A stretch of 64,000 nucleotides of DNA from Meira nashicola (lineage: Eukaryota; Basidiomycota; Exobasidiomycetes; Exobasidiales; Brachybasidiaceae). Numbering within the stretch: position 1 is the first letter of the stretch; every line of letters starts with the position of its first letter. The notes under the pieces are model-generated. The model worked only from the letters and a program-made list of their open reading frames with translations. It made no database searches and had not been told where the DNA came from. The translations under genes were made by a program, and so were the position numbers. This document shows positions 9,741-19,472 of the stretch, in pieces. Where the stretch lies: the NCBI GenBank assembly GCA_001600355.1, contig BCJU01000004.1, positions 558,001-622,000 of the forward strand, read 5' to 3'.

Positions 9741-10868
9741 AAAGAAAATTATGCTCATTTGTGCGATTACTACCACCACCACCGCTTACTGTATATTGTA
9801 GATTGTAGTCTTGTCTTATCGGACAAAGGCTTGTACTTATTCATCATACCATTACTGAGATTTGTGTTTGTACTAGAATATATGTAGCAAGATTTGTTCC
9901 TGAAATTGTCAAATCTCGTCCGAATAGAGTAGCTATTTTTATCATTAAAGAAGAATAGGCATACACATGGCACTACACAATGAAATGTTCGGCTGAACGT
10001 TCGGCTTGGCGTTGAGTTGGTTGCAGTTCCCTTATGCGGATGATTTTTTTGTCTTGTTACATACGCGCGCATCGGCTGCATAAACTTTTTCCAATCCGGA
10101 AAGTTGTGATAAAAGTTGGCTTTTGTTTGTAGAAAAGATAAATTTGATTTTTTCGCCTCCTGCTAAAGTGCCCTTATCCGTTCCGATTTGGGTACAAGGC
10201 GTACAAAAAAGGAAAACACGCTAAAGTCCCCACAACACAATTCTAGCGCATTTAAACGAATAGACTATGTATGCACGCACTCTGTTATGCTTTACGCGGG
10301 GAATAATTTAAATTGCCTATTGCGTTGTGACGAGCGAAGAGCGAAGGGCTGAATATGACAAAAGAAGTAGAAGAAAGTTCTAATGAAACATATTACTGCA
10401 TTCGATTAATTTTTAATTTTTTTCTTTTCTTCATGCATCTCTTCAGAAAACAAAGATAATTACCTCGATTGTTTACCCCTTTGTTTCAATTCAATCAAAC
10501 AAGTGAAACATTTGATTCTCACGTTCGGCCATCACCTTTCTACCTCCGACTATCTGAATTAGGTGAGTATGTATGCATGCTTGTATGTAAGCACATTTCC
10601 CTTTTCTTAATCGCAAAAGGCATCTTTTGAAAGCCACTGGGAAACCGTTATTTGCACGCATGTATACGGATCTTGCTTTAGTGCATTTAGTCAATGTTTG
10701 TTCGAAACGGTTGTGTATTATGCCCTGAATCTTGATCCACATGCCGAGCACAGACCTTTGATGCATACATAGCATATATGTGTGTATATATTTCATGATT
10801 GCATTTCCTTTACAACCTTATCACTAACCACATCATCCCCTCCTCCTCCTCTTTTCCATTTCTCAATC
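9741..10868. other. long intergenic region, HSF to acyl-CoA ligase
   Basis: 1,128 bp between tandem genes. Near its start is a short ACC microsatellite (about 9770-9783). The rest is AT-rich with no exon I can support. The last ~60 bases before 10869 are C/T-rich and look like a transcription-start leader. Confidence 0.4.
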
Positions 10869-12695
10869 ATGCTCAGTCAATTTTACGTTTTGGAGAAACC
10901 ACCTCATTCTCCTACCTATCCTCGTGTCAGGCTATCATCAATCGGTGGAGCAGAAGACGATCTTGCATTTATAAATATGCCTGCTCAACCACAAATTATT
11001 AAAACGGCTCATAAGCCAATTCAAGATTCCGATCGAGGAAATATTTTAACTTTCTTGGAAACGAATCCAAACAATATTCCTGATTCAAAACCAATTTTCG
11101 TTCGTGTTTCAGATGGTAAAGCAATTACTCGTGCACAAGCAAAACATGATGCTCGTAGATTAGCATTCGTTTTACGAAACAAATTTGGCTTGAAAGAAGG
11201 TGAAAGGATTGCAATCTTTAGTCCTAATAGCACAATTTATCCTATCGCAGTCTATGCAGGTTTCGCTACTGGTGTAGTTCTAACTCCAATGAGTCCTGCT
11301 TATAATGCCGAAGAGCTCGTTCATCCTTTAACTGATTCAGGAAGTCAATTCATTCTTTGTCATCCTGCAAATTTGGCAGTTGCACGTAAAGCACTTCAAT
11401 TAGCCGGAATTTCTCCAAAGAAGGACGGCTTGAACAGAATTTGGCTTTTGGACGATGGTGATCAGATGGCAAACGCTCAAGATGGTGATGAACAAGATGT
11501 TCGTACACTACTTTCAGATTCTACATTTGATCCAATCACAGTAACAAATGGCAATGAAAGAACTGCATTAATTTGTTACAGTAGTGGAACGAGTGGAAAG
11601 CCAAAAGGTGTCGAACTTACACACAGAAATATGACTGCCGTTACAGCAGCAATGGTTGATGGACTTGCGCCTGATTTCTTACCAACTGATGTCGTCTTGG
11701 GTGTTTTGCCTTTCCAACACATCTTTGGAATGGCAAAATTCATTCATTATGCACTGTATAGCGGAATGACTGTTGTCGTTATGCCCAAATTCGATTTAAA
11801 GGTGTTCCTAGAAGCAGTTGAAAAGTATAAAGTCACTCTTGGAATTTTAGTTCCTCCAATCTTGGTTCTTTTAGCAAAAGATCCATCTGTTTCAAAATAC
11901 AATCTTTCCTCTTTACGAGTGATGATGTCAGGAGCAGCACCTCTTTCGGCTCAATTAGGTGATGAAGTTCAAGCTAGAATTCCAAGCGTAAAAGTTACTC
12001 AAGGTTACGGATTAACCGAAACTTCTCCTACTTCTCATTATACGAATATTTCCAATTATGCAAACAATAAAGGAAGTTGTGGTCAATTGATGCCTTGTGT
12101 TGAAGCACGCTTAGTTGATGAAGATGGTAGAGATGTAGGACACGAACAAGGTCCATTCGGAGAACCAGGAGAGATTTGGCTTCGTGGACCAACGATCATG
12201 AAAGGTTATTTGAATAATCCTGAAGCCACAAAAGAAGCAATCACACCTGAAGGTTGGTTCAAAACAGGAGATGTTGGAATTTACAAGGATGGACACTTTT
12301 TCATTGTTGATCGTAAGAAAGAATTAATTAAATATAAAGGATTTCAAGTTGCACCTGCAGAAATTGAAGCAATGTTACTCACACATCCAAAAGTAGCTGA
12401 TTCTGCCGTAATTGGAGTTTATAAACCTTCCGAAGCAACCGAATTGCCAAGAGCATATATTGTTCCACGTCAAGATGCAGGAATTGATCTTAAAAATAAA
12501 GAACAAGTGCAAGCTTTCAGTGAAGAAGTTAGACAATGGTTCGATAGCAAAGTAGCTAATCATAAAAAGTTAAGAGGTGGAATTTGCGTTGAATCAATCA
12601 TTCAAAAGAGTCCAAGTGGAAAGATTTTACGCAGACTATATCGTGATAGGATTTTGGAAGAGACTAAAGCTGCCGAAAAAGCTGCAAAAGCTTGA
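10869..12695 (+). CDS. 4-coumarate:CoA ligase-like acyl-CoA synthetase (ACS-A)
   Basis: 608 aa, ANL-superfamily adenylating enzyme that would activate a carboxylic acid with ATP and CoA. Motifs: the phosphate loop YSSGTSGKPKGVE (~236-248), PFQHIFGM, GYGLTETSP (~379-387), WFKTGDVG (~463-470), the hinge block VDRKKELIKYKG, and the C-terminal PSGKILRR whose Lys is catalytic in the family. The ATG at 10869 lies after the pyrimidine-rich leader; an in-frame ATG at 10977 is an alternative. The chain ends KAAEKAAKA, so no peroxisomal PTS1 is visible. It is clearly paralogous to the ligase at the right edge but has no intron. The substrate cannot be read from sequence; medium-chain or aromatic acids are possible. 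Confidence 0.85.
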   Translation: MLSQFYVLEKPPHSPTYPRVRLSSIGGAEDDLAFINMPAQPQIIKTAHKPIQDSDRGNILTFLETNPNNIPDSKPIFVRVSDGKAITRAQAKHDARRLAFVLRNKFGLKEGERIAIFSPNSTIYPIAVYAGFATGVVLTPMSPAYNAEELVHPLTDSGSQFILCHPANLAVARKALQLAGISPKKDGLNRIWLLDDGDQMANAQDGDEQDVRTLLSDSTFDPITVTNGNERTALICYSSGTSGKPKGVELTHRNMTAVTAAMVDGLAPDFLPTDVVLGVLPFQHIFGMAKFIHYALYSGMTVVVMPKFDLKVFLEAVEKYKVTLGILVPPILVLLAKDPSVSKYNLSSLRVMMSGAAPLSAQLGDEVQARIPSVKVTQGYGLTETSPTSHYTNISNYANNKGSCGQLMPCVEARLVDEDGRDVGHEQGPFGEPGEIWLRGPTIMKGYLNNPEATKEAITPEGWFKTGDVGIYKDGHFFIVDRKKELIKYKGFQVAPAEIEAMLLTHPKVADSAVIGVYKPSEATELPRAYIVPRQDAGIDLKNKEQVQAFSEEVRQWFDSKVANHKKLRGGICVESIIQKSPSGKILRRLYRDRILEETKAAEKAAKA

Positions 12696-13348
12696 TTGCT
12701 TCTTCCTCTTTTCTTTTTTTTGCTTCCATTTTAAAGTGTATCAATAGACTTTTATATTTTTATCTCATTGCAATTAACAGCTATATTCATTCGTCGAAAT
12801 TGTGTTGACAAATTAATCATGATTGCAATCGTAGAATAAAACCTATTCTATGAATATTCTAGGCAGGTACATCACGTGTTAATTTAAATGTCGGCTTTGG
12901 CGGATGCGGGAAAAGCGGCTCTGAAATAAGATACTGTGCATACCTCATATTCTTTTCACGCGTCTTCAAGCCCTGCGTGTGGAGTTTGAGTATGATGAGC
13001 ACTGTAACAGTGTTTTTGTTCCCCGCGCATTCACTCAAACAGAGGGAGAGAGAGAAAGAAGAAACAATTTCCCCTTGGGTTATGTTCCCCTCCTTTTTTA
13101 ATCCAATGAACCGGACAGGTGAGAGGGCCGAATGGCCGATAGAGAGTGTGTGTGTGATCTCGATCCTCCCCTCCTATACCGCCGATTCCGAGCAAATTAT
13201 GAGTCAATCAAGTGGAACAAAAGGTATTTAAAATTGAACGGGATAATTCCAACACACACTTCTTTCCCTCCTTCATCATCATCATTTCTGATTTTGTTGT
13301 TTTCCTATTATCCCTACACCACACATCATACAAAGTAGTAGCAACAAA
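12696..13348. other. intergenic region and promoter of isocitrate lyase
   Basis: 653 bp. Contains a short interrupted palindrome at 13000-13012 (CACTG-TAA-CAGTG), AG-rich runs at 13040-13060 and a TATA-like box at 13225. No exon supported. Confidence 0.4.
13225..13232 (+). promoter_or_regulatory. TATA-like box of ICL1
   Basis: TATTTAAA, 117 bp upstream of the ICL1 ATG. The same offset recurs at other genes in this window. Confidence 0.4.
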
Positions 13349-14977
13349 ATGGGTTTCTTCAACGGAGACGAAGAAGAGAAAATCTTCCAACAAGAAGTAG
13401 AAGAAGTTAAGCAATGGTGGAAAAGTCCACGATTTGCACGTACAAAGCGTACATATACAGCTGAACAAGTTGTTTCAAAACGTGGAACGATTAAACACGT
13501 CTATCCTTCTAATGAACAAGGTAAAAAGTTGTACAAGTTATTAGAAGCACATTATGCAAAAGGAACTCCTTCTCACACTTATGGTGCCTTGGATCCCGTT
13601 CAAATCACTCAAATGGCAAAACATTTAGAGAGCGTTTACGTTTCCGGATGGCAATCATCTTCAACTGCAAGTTCAACAAATGAACCTGGTCCAGATTTGG
13701 CTGATTACCCATACAACACTGTACCAAACAAAGTTGAACATTTATTCATGGCACAATTATTCCATGATCGTAAACAACGTGAAGAACGTGTTGGCTTTAC
13801 AGCTGAACAACGCAAAAATACTCCTTACATTGATTATTTGCGTCCAATCGTCGCTGATGCTGATACCGGACATGGTGGTTTGACTGCCGTTATGAAATTG
13901 ACGAAACTTTTCGTTGAAAAAGGTGCAGCAGGTATTCACATCGAAGATCAAGCTCCAGGTACCAAGAAGTGTGGTCATATGGCCGGTAAAGTTTTAGTTC
14001 CAATTTCAGAACACATTAATCGTTTAGTTGCTATTCGTTTGCAATACGATATCATGGGCGTTGAAAATTTGGTCGTTGCACGTACTGATTCAGAAGCTGC
14101 TACTTTGATCACTTCAAACGTTGATGAACGTGATCATGCATTCGTTCTGGGTACAACAAACAAGAACTTAGAACCTTTGGTTGATTTGATGACAAGAGCT
14201 GAACGTGAAGGTAAAAACGGTGATGCATTACAACAAATTGAAGACAAATGGACCAGAGAAGCAGGTTTGAAATTGTTCGCTGAGGCCGTTAGCGATCACT
14301 TAACGTCTCAAGGTGCTTCAGCTAAAGCAGGAGATTTCTTGAAACAAGCTGCTCATTTGAGCAACAAAAATGCTCGTGCTTTGGCCGAACAATTTGGCGT
14401 GTCTGAAAAGAGTGGATTCTACTGGGATTGGGACGCACCAAGAACAAGAGAAGGTTATTACCAATACCGAGGTGGTACCCAATGTGCCGTTAACCGTGCT
14501 ATCGCATTCGCTCCTCACAGTGATCTAATCTGGATGGAAACCAAATCACCCATTTTGGCACAAGCAAAAGAATTCTCAGAAGGTGTTCTCGCTGCTGTTC
14601 CAGGACAATGGTTGGCATACAACCTTTCACCTTCCTTCAACTGGGATGCCGCTAAATTAAGCACAGAACAAATGAAATCTTACGTTTGGGATCTTGGAAA
14701 ATTAGGATTCTGCTGGCAATTCATTACCTTGGCTGGTTTACATTCAAACGCATACATTTCAGATCTCTTTGCCAAGGGTTTCGCTGCAGAAGGTATGAAG
14801 GCATATGTGGAATTGGTTCAACGTAAAGAAAGAGAGATTGGTTGCGATGTCTTAACCCATCAAAAATGGTCTGGAGCCAATTACGTCGATAACTTGCTGA
14901 AAACAGTAACTGGAGGAGTCTCATCAACGGCTGCAATGGGTGGCTACAATTCTGAAAGCCAATTCGCTAAAAAGTGA
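13349..14977 (+). CDS. ICL1: isocitrate lyase
   Basis: Single exon, 542 aa. It cleaves isocitrate to glyoxylate and succinate, the first committed step of the glyoxylate cycle, needed for growth on fatty acids, acetate or ethanol. Diagnostic sequence: [12 protein letters not shown], the active-site loop [13 protein letters not shown] (Cys ~208), [10 protein letters not shown], and WMETKSP. Length fits the eukaryotic family, which has an insertion relative to bacterial enzymes. The C-terminus reads SQFAKK, which is not a recognisable SKL-type peroxisomal signal, so a cytosolic enzyme is possible. Coding bias is strong, suggesting high expression. Its 3' end is repeated twice just downstream in inverted arrangement. 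Confidence 0.96.
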   Translation: MGFFNGDEEEKIFQQEVEEVKQWWKSPRFARTKRTYTAEQVVSKRGTIKHVYPSNEQGKKLYKLLEAHYAKGTPSHTYGALDPVQITQMAKHLESVYVSGWQSSSTASSTNEPGPDLADYPYNTVPNKVEHLFMAQLFHDRKQREERVGFTAEQRKNTPYIDYLRPIVADADTGHGGLTAVMKLTKLFVEKGAAGIHIEDQAPGTKKCGHMAGKVLVPISEHINRLVAIRLQYDIMGVENLVVARTDSEAATLITSNVDERDHAFVLGTTNKNLEPLVDLMTRAEREGKNGDALQQIEDKWTREAGLKLFAEAVSDHLTSQGASAKAGDFLKQAAHLSNKNARALAEQFGVSEKSGFYWDWDAPRTREGYYQYRGGTQCAVNRAIAFAPHSDLIWMETKSPILAQAKEFSEGVLAAVPGQWLAYNLSPSFNWDAAKLSTEQMKSYVWDLGKLGFCWQFITLAGLHSNAYISDLFAKGFAAEGMKAYVELVQRKEREIGCDVLTHQKWSGANYVDNLLKTVTGGVSSTAAMGGYNSESQFAKK

Positions 14978-15082
14978 GATGTTCTAATGTTATTTATTTC
15001 CTCTTTTTTATATAATTATCGATTAAAAGTATTATTTTATCAATCGTGATGAGTTTGATGTATAAGCTAACATTTATACAGG

Positions 15083-15169
15083 GTGCGGAGTGATTCGAGC
15101 TCAACAGCTGCGATGGGTGACTATAAGTCTGCATTGGGTAGCTATAACTTTGAATTCGCTAAAAAATGA
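15083..15169 (+). pseudogene. ICL1 3'-end fragment, left arm
   Basis: Reads SSTAAMGDYKSALGSYNFEFAKK then TGA, and so mirrors the ICL1 terminus ([18 protein letters not shown]). The bases after the stop (CAATGTTATTTATTTCC) also match the ICL1 3' flank. It lacks a start codon and everything upstream, so it is a fragment. It is diverged from ICL1 and has an internal 4-6 residue expansion, so it may derive from an older or different ICL allele. Confidence 0.7.
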
Positions 15170-15458
15170 ATTTTTCAATGTTATTTATTTCCTTAATTAA
15201 CAATACTTCTTTATCAGCTATGATAAGTTTAATAAACCTATAATCTAAATCAGACCTATAATCTTAGGTTTATAAAGCTAGATCCTATATATAGTCTATT
15301 GATTTTCAGAGTTTATAAGCTCCTATTACAGTTATATAATATATTCTACTTATATTAAACCTAAGATTATAGGTCTGATTTAGCTTTTAGGTTTATTAAA
15401 CTTATCATAGCTGATAAAGAAGTATTGTTAATTAAGGAAATAAATGACATTGAAAAAT

Positions 15459-15545
15459 TCATTTTTTAGCGAATTCAAAGTTATAGCTACCCATTGCAGA
15501 CTTATAGTCACCCATCGCAGCTGTTGAGCTCACATCACCCCGCAC
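15459..15545 (-). pseudogene. ICL1 3'-end fragment, right arm (inverted)
   Basis: Minus-strand counterpart of the left arm, reading [19 protein letters not shown]... and ending EFAKK, stop. It keeps the G-VSSTAAMG spacing of real isocitrate lyase slightly better than the left arm. An open frame extends to 15644, but the extra residues are not recognisable except a KERER stretch that may echo KEREIG of ICL1. Not expected to be functional. Confidence 0.65.
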
Positions 15546-15746
15546 CCTGTACAAATGTTGCAATCTCTCTCTCTCTTTTGTCACGGTGTACGTTTTCCAA
15601 AAATGACTTTTTAGCTTTTCAATTTTTCTGATATAAACATTCATATTTCACACTTAATAAACGCGATAAAAAAATCTTTTGATTGCCATGACAAAAATAT
15701 ACATCCGTGAGAGAAAAGAGGGGGGGAATAACGTTATGAAATGAAT

Positions 15747-17405
15747 CTAAGCAATGTAAGCCCAAACCTTCTCCCACAAGTTAGTTGGAACTGGCTCTTC
15801 GACTTCGTTGTCAATAATGGTTTGCAAACCTGTATGCAAATCAATCTCTTCTGCTTTACGGAATGCACCACCCCATCTCCATGCACCAAATGCATACAAG
15901 ACTGCAAAGAATGGAACAGGGAAGTAATTCGTGATAAAGTCAGAAGTACTCCAGTTACCGTTGAGGAAAACGCTCCAATCACAGAATAAGATGACCAACA
16001 AAGTCCAACCGATTGTGTAGTAAGAGAAGAATTTTCCGCTGAAGAATTTGGATAAAGGAGCCTTGTATGGTAAAACATCATCGGAAACACCTTGAACTTT
16101 CATTGCTGTACGGAAACGCAAGTGTAAGCAACCGATAACGGACCAAGTGACTAGACCACAAACGGAAGTCAAATTGGCAAAGTAACCGAAAGCAGTTCCA
16201 GATCCAGTCTTGACGGACATGTAAGCCAAAAGACTGAACAAGATTGAAACAAAGACGGAAAGGTATGGCAATCCATATCTGTTTGTACGTGCAAAGATAC
16301 GTGGTGCTTGACCGTTCAAAGCCAAGCCGTACAAAGCACGAGAACTTGTGTACAAATCCGATGATGCTGCAGAAGTGGCAGAAGTGAGCAAAGCTGCGTT
16401 AATGACCGATGGCAAACCCTTGATTCCGGCTGCTTTGATGGCAATGACGAAAGGTGATTTTGTAGCAGTCTTGTGCTTGAAAGATAGATCGGGTGCATCT
16501 GATGGGCAAATGACAGAAATGGCCAATGTACCCAAAATGTAGAACAAAAGGATACGGTAAAAGACTTTTCTGACGGCTGAAGGGATTGCTTTACGTGGGT
16601 TACGTGCTTCTCCGGCAGCAATACCTGTAATTTCCGTACCGATGAAAGAGAATGCAGCATTAATTAAAACTGACCAGAAACCGAGGAAACGACCTAAAGA
16701 ACCGGAGATATTGTTGTATTGAACAAATGGTCCAGGATGTTTCCAGTAATGGAAGCCCAAAACACCTTGACTTCCAACACCGACATCGATGAGGAAGGAC
16801 AAAATGATCAAGCCGACAATCGTGATAACTTTGATAGAGCAGAACCAGAATTCAGCTTCACCATAAACACGAGCTCCAAGCAAGTTAATTGCAACGACGA
16901 CGATCAAACAAACGGTAATATAAACGGCAGGAGAAGTGTTGGGATCCCAATAAGAAATTAAAACGGCTGCAGCAGATAATTCGGCAGGCAAAACGATAAC
17001 CCAATTGTACCAATAATTCCATCCTAAAGCGAAAGCCATTGCAGGTGAAACGAAACGATCGGCCAAACGAATATGACCACCAGGAACAGGAAGATAAGAA
17101 ACTGCTTCACCCAAACATTGCATCACAGCATAACAAACTGATCCCATCACAATGTAACCTAGCCAAAGACCGAGTGGACCACCATTTTTGAGTGAGTTGG
17201 CAGTGCCCAAGAATAAACCCGTTCCGATAACTCCACCGATACTGATCATGGCCACATGGCGAGGCTTGAGAGCATGTTGTAAATGCTCGCCATTCTTTTG
17301 ACCTAAATCGTTAACCTCGCTTTGTTGACGTTCGAGTGTACCGAGGTATTCTTTTTGCTCATCGACGGGCGAATCGCTCTTGTATACATCATCTTTACGA
17401 TCCAT
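15747..17405 (-). CDS. amino-acid permease, AAT/YAT family
   Basis: Single exon, 552 aa, plasma-membrane amino-acid/H+ symporter of the APC superfamily. The N-terminal cytosolic tail carries several Lys/Ser and is followed by LKPRHVAMISIGGVIGTGLFLGTA, the family signature at the first helix. Then come PVPGGHIRLADRFVSPAMAFALGWNYW, a GTEITGIAAGEARNPRKAIPSAV loop between helices, and about twelve hydrophobic segments overall. Length is usual for fungal Gap1/Lyp1/Put4-type carriers. Substrate specificity cannot be assigned. A TATAAA box lies ~106 bp upstream of the ATG, and GATA-factor motifs are clustered about 0.9-1.1 kb upstream, consistent with nitrogen control. Confidence 0.9.
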   Translation of the reverse strand: MDRKDDVYKSDSPVDEQKEYLGTLERQQSEVNDLGQKNGEHLQHALKPRHVAMISIGGVIGTGLFLGTANSLKNGGPLGLWLGYIVMGSVCYAVMQCLGEAVSYLPVPGGHIRLADRFVSPAMAFALGWNYWYNWVIVLPAELSAAAVLISYWDPNTSPAVYITVCLIVVVAINLLGARVYGEAEFWFCSIKVITIVGLIILSFLIDVGVGSQGVLGFHYWKHPGPFVQYNNISGSLGRFLGFWSVLINAAFSFIGTEITGIAAGEARNPRKAIPSAVRKVFYRILLFYILGTLAISVICPSDAPDLSFKHKTATKSPFVIAIKAAGIKGLPSVINAALLTSATSAASSDLYTSSRALYGLALNGQAPRIFARTNRYGLPYLSVFVSILFSLLAYMSVKTGSGTAFGYFANLTSVCGLVTWSVIGCLHLRFRTAMKVQGVSDDVLPYKAPLSKFFSGKFFSYYTIGWTLLVILFCDWSVFLNGNWSTSDFITNYFPVPFFAVLYAFGAWRWGGAFRKAEEIDLHTGLQTIIDNEVEEPVPTNLWEKVWAYIA

Positions 17406-17510
17406 ATTGGGCGAATGTTTCTGAGAGTGAGGAATGGATGAATGTGTCCTCCAAAGAAAAAAGATGGGAGTTGAAAGGAAAGGGAGATGGGGAAGGTGGA
17501 TTGTGTGCTC

Positions 17511-17516
17511 TTTATA
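17511..17516 (-). promoter_or_regulatory. TATA box of amino-acid permease
   Basis: TATAAA on the minus strand, about 106 bp upstream of the permease ATG. Confidence 0.45.
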
Positions 17517-18298
17517 CTTTTCATTCTTACCCCGTATCAGAAATGAAGATTAAGAAGCGATTCTACTCCTGGCGTGCGTTGTGTATCAACGTACACTGCT
17601 TTTCTGCCTTCATTTACGGTAATTCATTCTCATTTCGGCTCCTTTTGCTTCTTTTGACGCGATATTATGCTGGCCAATTGCATCACATCTAATAACGCAA
17701 AAAGGAGGAAAAAGGAAGGTATGAATGGATGATAAGGCGGTCTGCATCAGCCGAGCAGGACTTTCAAAATTGCACAAAACCTACGGCGCCATGAGCATAC
17801 CGCCTGCATGAGTATGTTCAGGAACATGTCAAACCGCTCATTTTGACAAGTTGACACAAGCTATAGTGCGCACTATACCTGCGTCGGCGTATGCCTTTCT
17901 TTTAATCACTTTTTACCCCGCCCAGAACATTTGTAGCCGATTGTAGATAAAAGAGTTTCAGACAGATATTTTAAAGGATCTTAAACGAGGGTCTCGACCA
18001 ATTCATGTTAGATATACGCTAACCATATAATAACCATCCCGTGCAATAAGTCCTGTGGTACCCTAAAAACAAATTAAATGAAAGGGTATATGCACTATGC
18101 AGTGTAATGGGACTAGATTGACAGACAGAATACACTGCATATTTCACCAGAATACGGCGCAAAACCCGCTGCGTGGCTTATAAAACGAGAAGAAATACAA
18201 CGCCCCAATTTAAGACGCGCAATTCCATTTTCACTGGTGCCTAGCCCCCCATTCTTTTTAAAATTAAGTCGTCTTCTCCCGGCGGACGGGAATTAAGC

Positions 18299-18530
18299 CT
18301 TATCGTGAACTCTAATAATACAGCCGATCTGCTTAGTCGCCATTCTCGCCGTTCAAAACCCCTTACTGATCTTCTTATCCGGAGAAATTAGGACAAATAT
18401 CCGTGTTTCCTCTCCCTCTTAGGCCCTCTTGAAAGGAGCGCCTTGGCCCATTTCATAGAAGATAAGCTATCTCTATTAGTAAAACTTTCTTATCATTTGC
18501 TTTCACAGTGTTCCCCAGACTCCTGATAAG
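18299..18530. promoter_or_regulatory. cluster of GATA-factor motifs
   Basis: GATAAG or its complement occurs at 18299, 18374, 18461, 18489 and 18525, with one more at 17731. Fungal GATA regulators (AreA/Nit2/Gln3 or siderophore-type) bind HGATAR. The nearest plausible target is the amino-acid permease, 0.9-1.1 kb away; CENP-T lies ~0.95 kb on the other side. Confidence 0.4.
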
Positions 18531-19472
18531 GATATGGTATGAAAGTGAAGAGCAAATTAATTACATGGTCAGGCACGAGTATATGTATCTACATATATAG
18601 GTAAGCTATCTAAGCGAGATGCTCATTTTTATCTTTAATTCTACGGATGGAAAGCCGGAATCACTTTTTAGGAGTGACCTGAATTTCGGATAGACCGCGT
18701 GGAAATGAAAGCCACAAAAGATTTTAGCTCATTTATAAATCCATACTGTGGAAATGAGTTAATCCAGCGGTTTGACAGTAGAATACCAAAAGTCCTACGC
18801 GCTTTAGAGTTAGGCCGCGCCTTCTTTCAGATGAATGCATTTTATACATGTTCTCATGTTCTGCTTAAGCGAATATACAGAAGTCATTCTAACAACTTCT
18901 TTCTTCAGCCCGTCTAGGAGATATGCAACCCTTCATTTCAGATCGTGGGGAAGAAGTCCACTTGGCCGAAAGATAATGAGAAGATGTGCTTTGTATGTTA
19001 TGTATGTACAAATGACGAAAATCTACCCCACAAATTCAACTTCCGCACTTTCTTCTTGCTAATGTGTAAGATTATAGAAAGCCTCTTTGATCTTTGTTCA
19101 AGCCACGATCGCGGAAAATTGTCCGCCTCAGATCTAGGGTCAGACATAAATACCCGCCCCACGTACGATATGCGGCTAATTAATATGACATTTATGGGGT
19201 TGCGAATTATTGAGAAGTTAAATATCATTCGATGACAGACTTACTGTCAAATATCATTCTAATCATACAAACATGATTCTTTCATCAATTTGATCATATA
19301 GTAGGAAATATATGTGAAAGATTGTCTTACGGGTCGAATTGCATTAACAGTTGCTTACATATGCAGCGCGTAAAGTCGCGTCCTTTTAAATTAAAAGACC
19401 AACACATTTTTTGTGTCAACTTTTAAGCTTTAGTGCATTGATGATGATGATGGATACATAATCTTTTTCAGG

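Larger units (their letters stand above)
15070..15558. repeat. 203-bp inverted repeat with 83-bp loop behind ICL1
   Basis: Left arm 15070..15272 and right arm 15356..15558 are reverse complements with about eight mismatches by eye (~96%). The spacer 15273..15355 is AT-rich. Each arm contains a copy of the ICL1 3' coding end plus 3'-flanking sequence. The structure lies between the convergent ICL1 and permease genes and would fold into a long hairpin as RNA or extruded DNA. Confidence 0.92.
17406..19472. other. 2-kb gene-free region between permease and CENP-T
   Basis: Largest gap in the window (2,067 bp), between divergent genes. No exon on either strand is convincing. It holds a perfect 16-bp palindrome at 17862-17877 (TATAGTGC/GCACTATA), a cluster of GATA motifs, and sequence whose composition differs from the dense neighbours. 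It may contain transposon debris, but I could not identify any element. Confidence 0.5.

Noticed and set aside
15459..15644. A functional second isocitrate lyase or small peptide gene on the minus strand.
   Set aside because: Only the last ~25 residues resemble isocitrate lyase; no catalytic part exists, so it is treated as a fragment within the inverted repeat.
17862..17877. Perfect 16-bp palindrome TATAGTGC/GCACTATA as an operator.
   Set aside because: A single palindrome of this size in 64 kb is not strong evidence without conservation or a second copy; noted only in the intergenic entry.
18006..18894. Possible solo LTR: TGTTAGA at 18006 and TCTAACA ending at 18894 are inverted termini of copia type.
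   Set aside because: The 5-bp flanks (ATTCA and ACTTC) do not match as a target duplication, the length is large, and no primer-binding site or partner LTR was seen.
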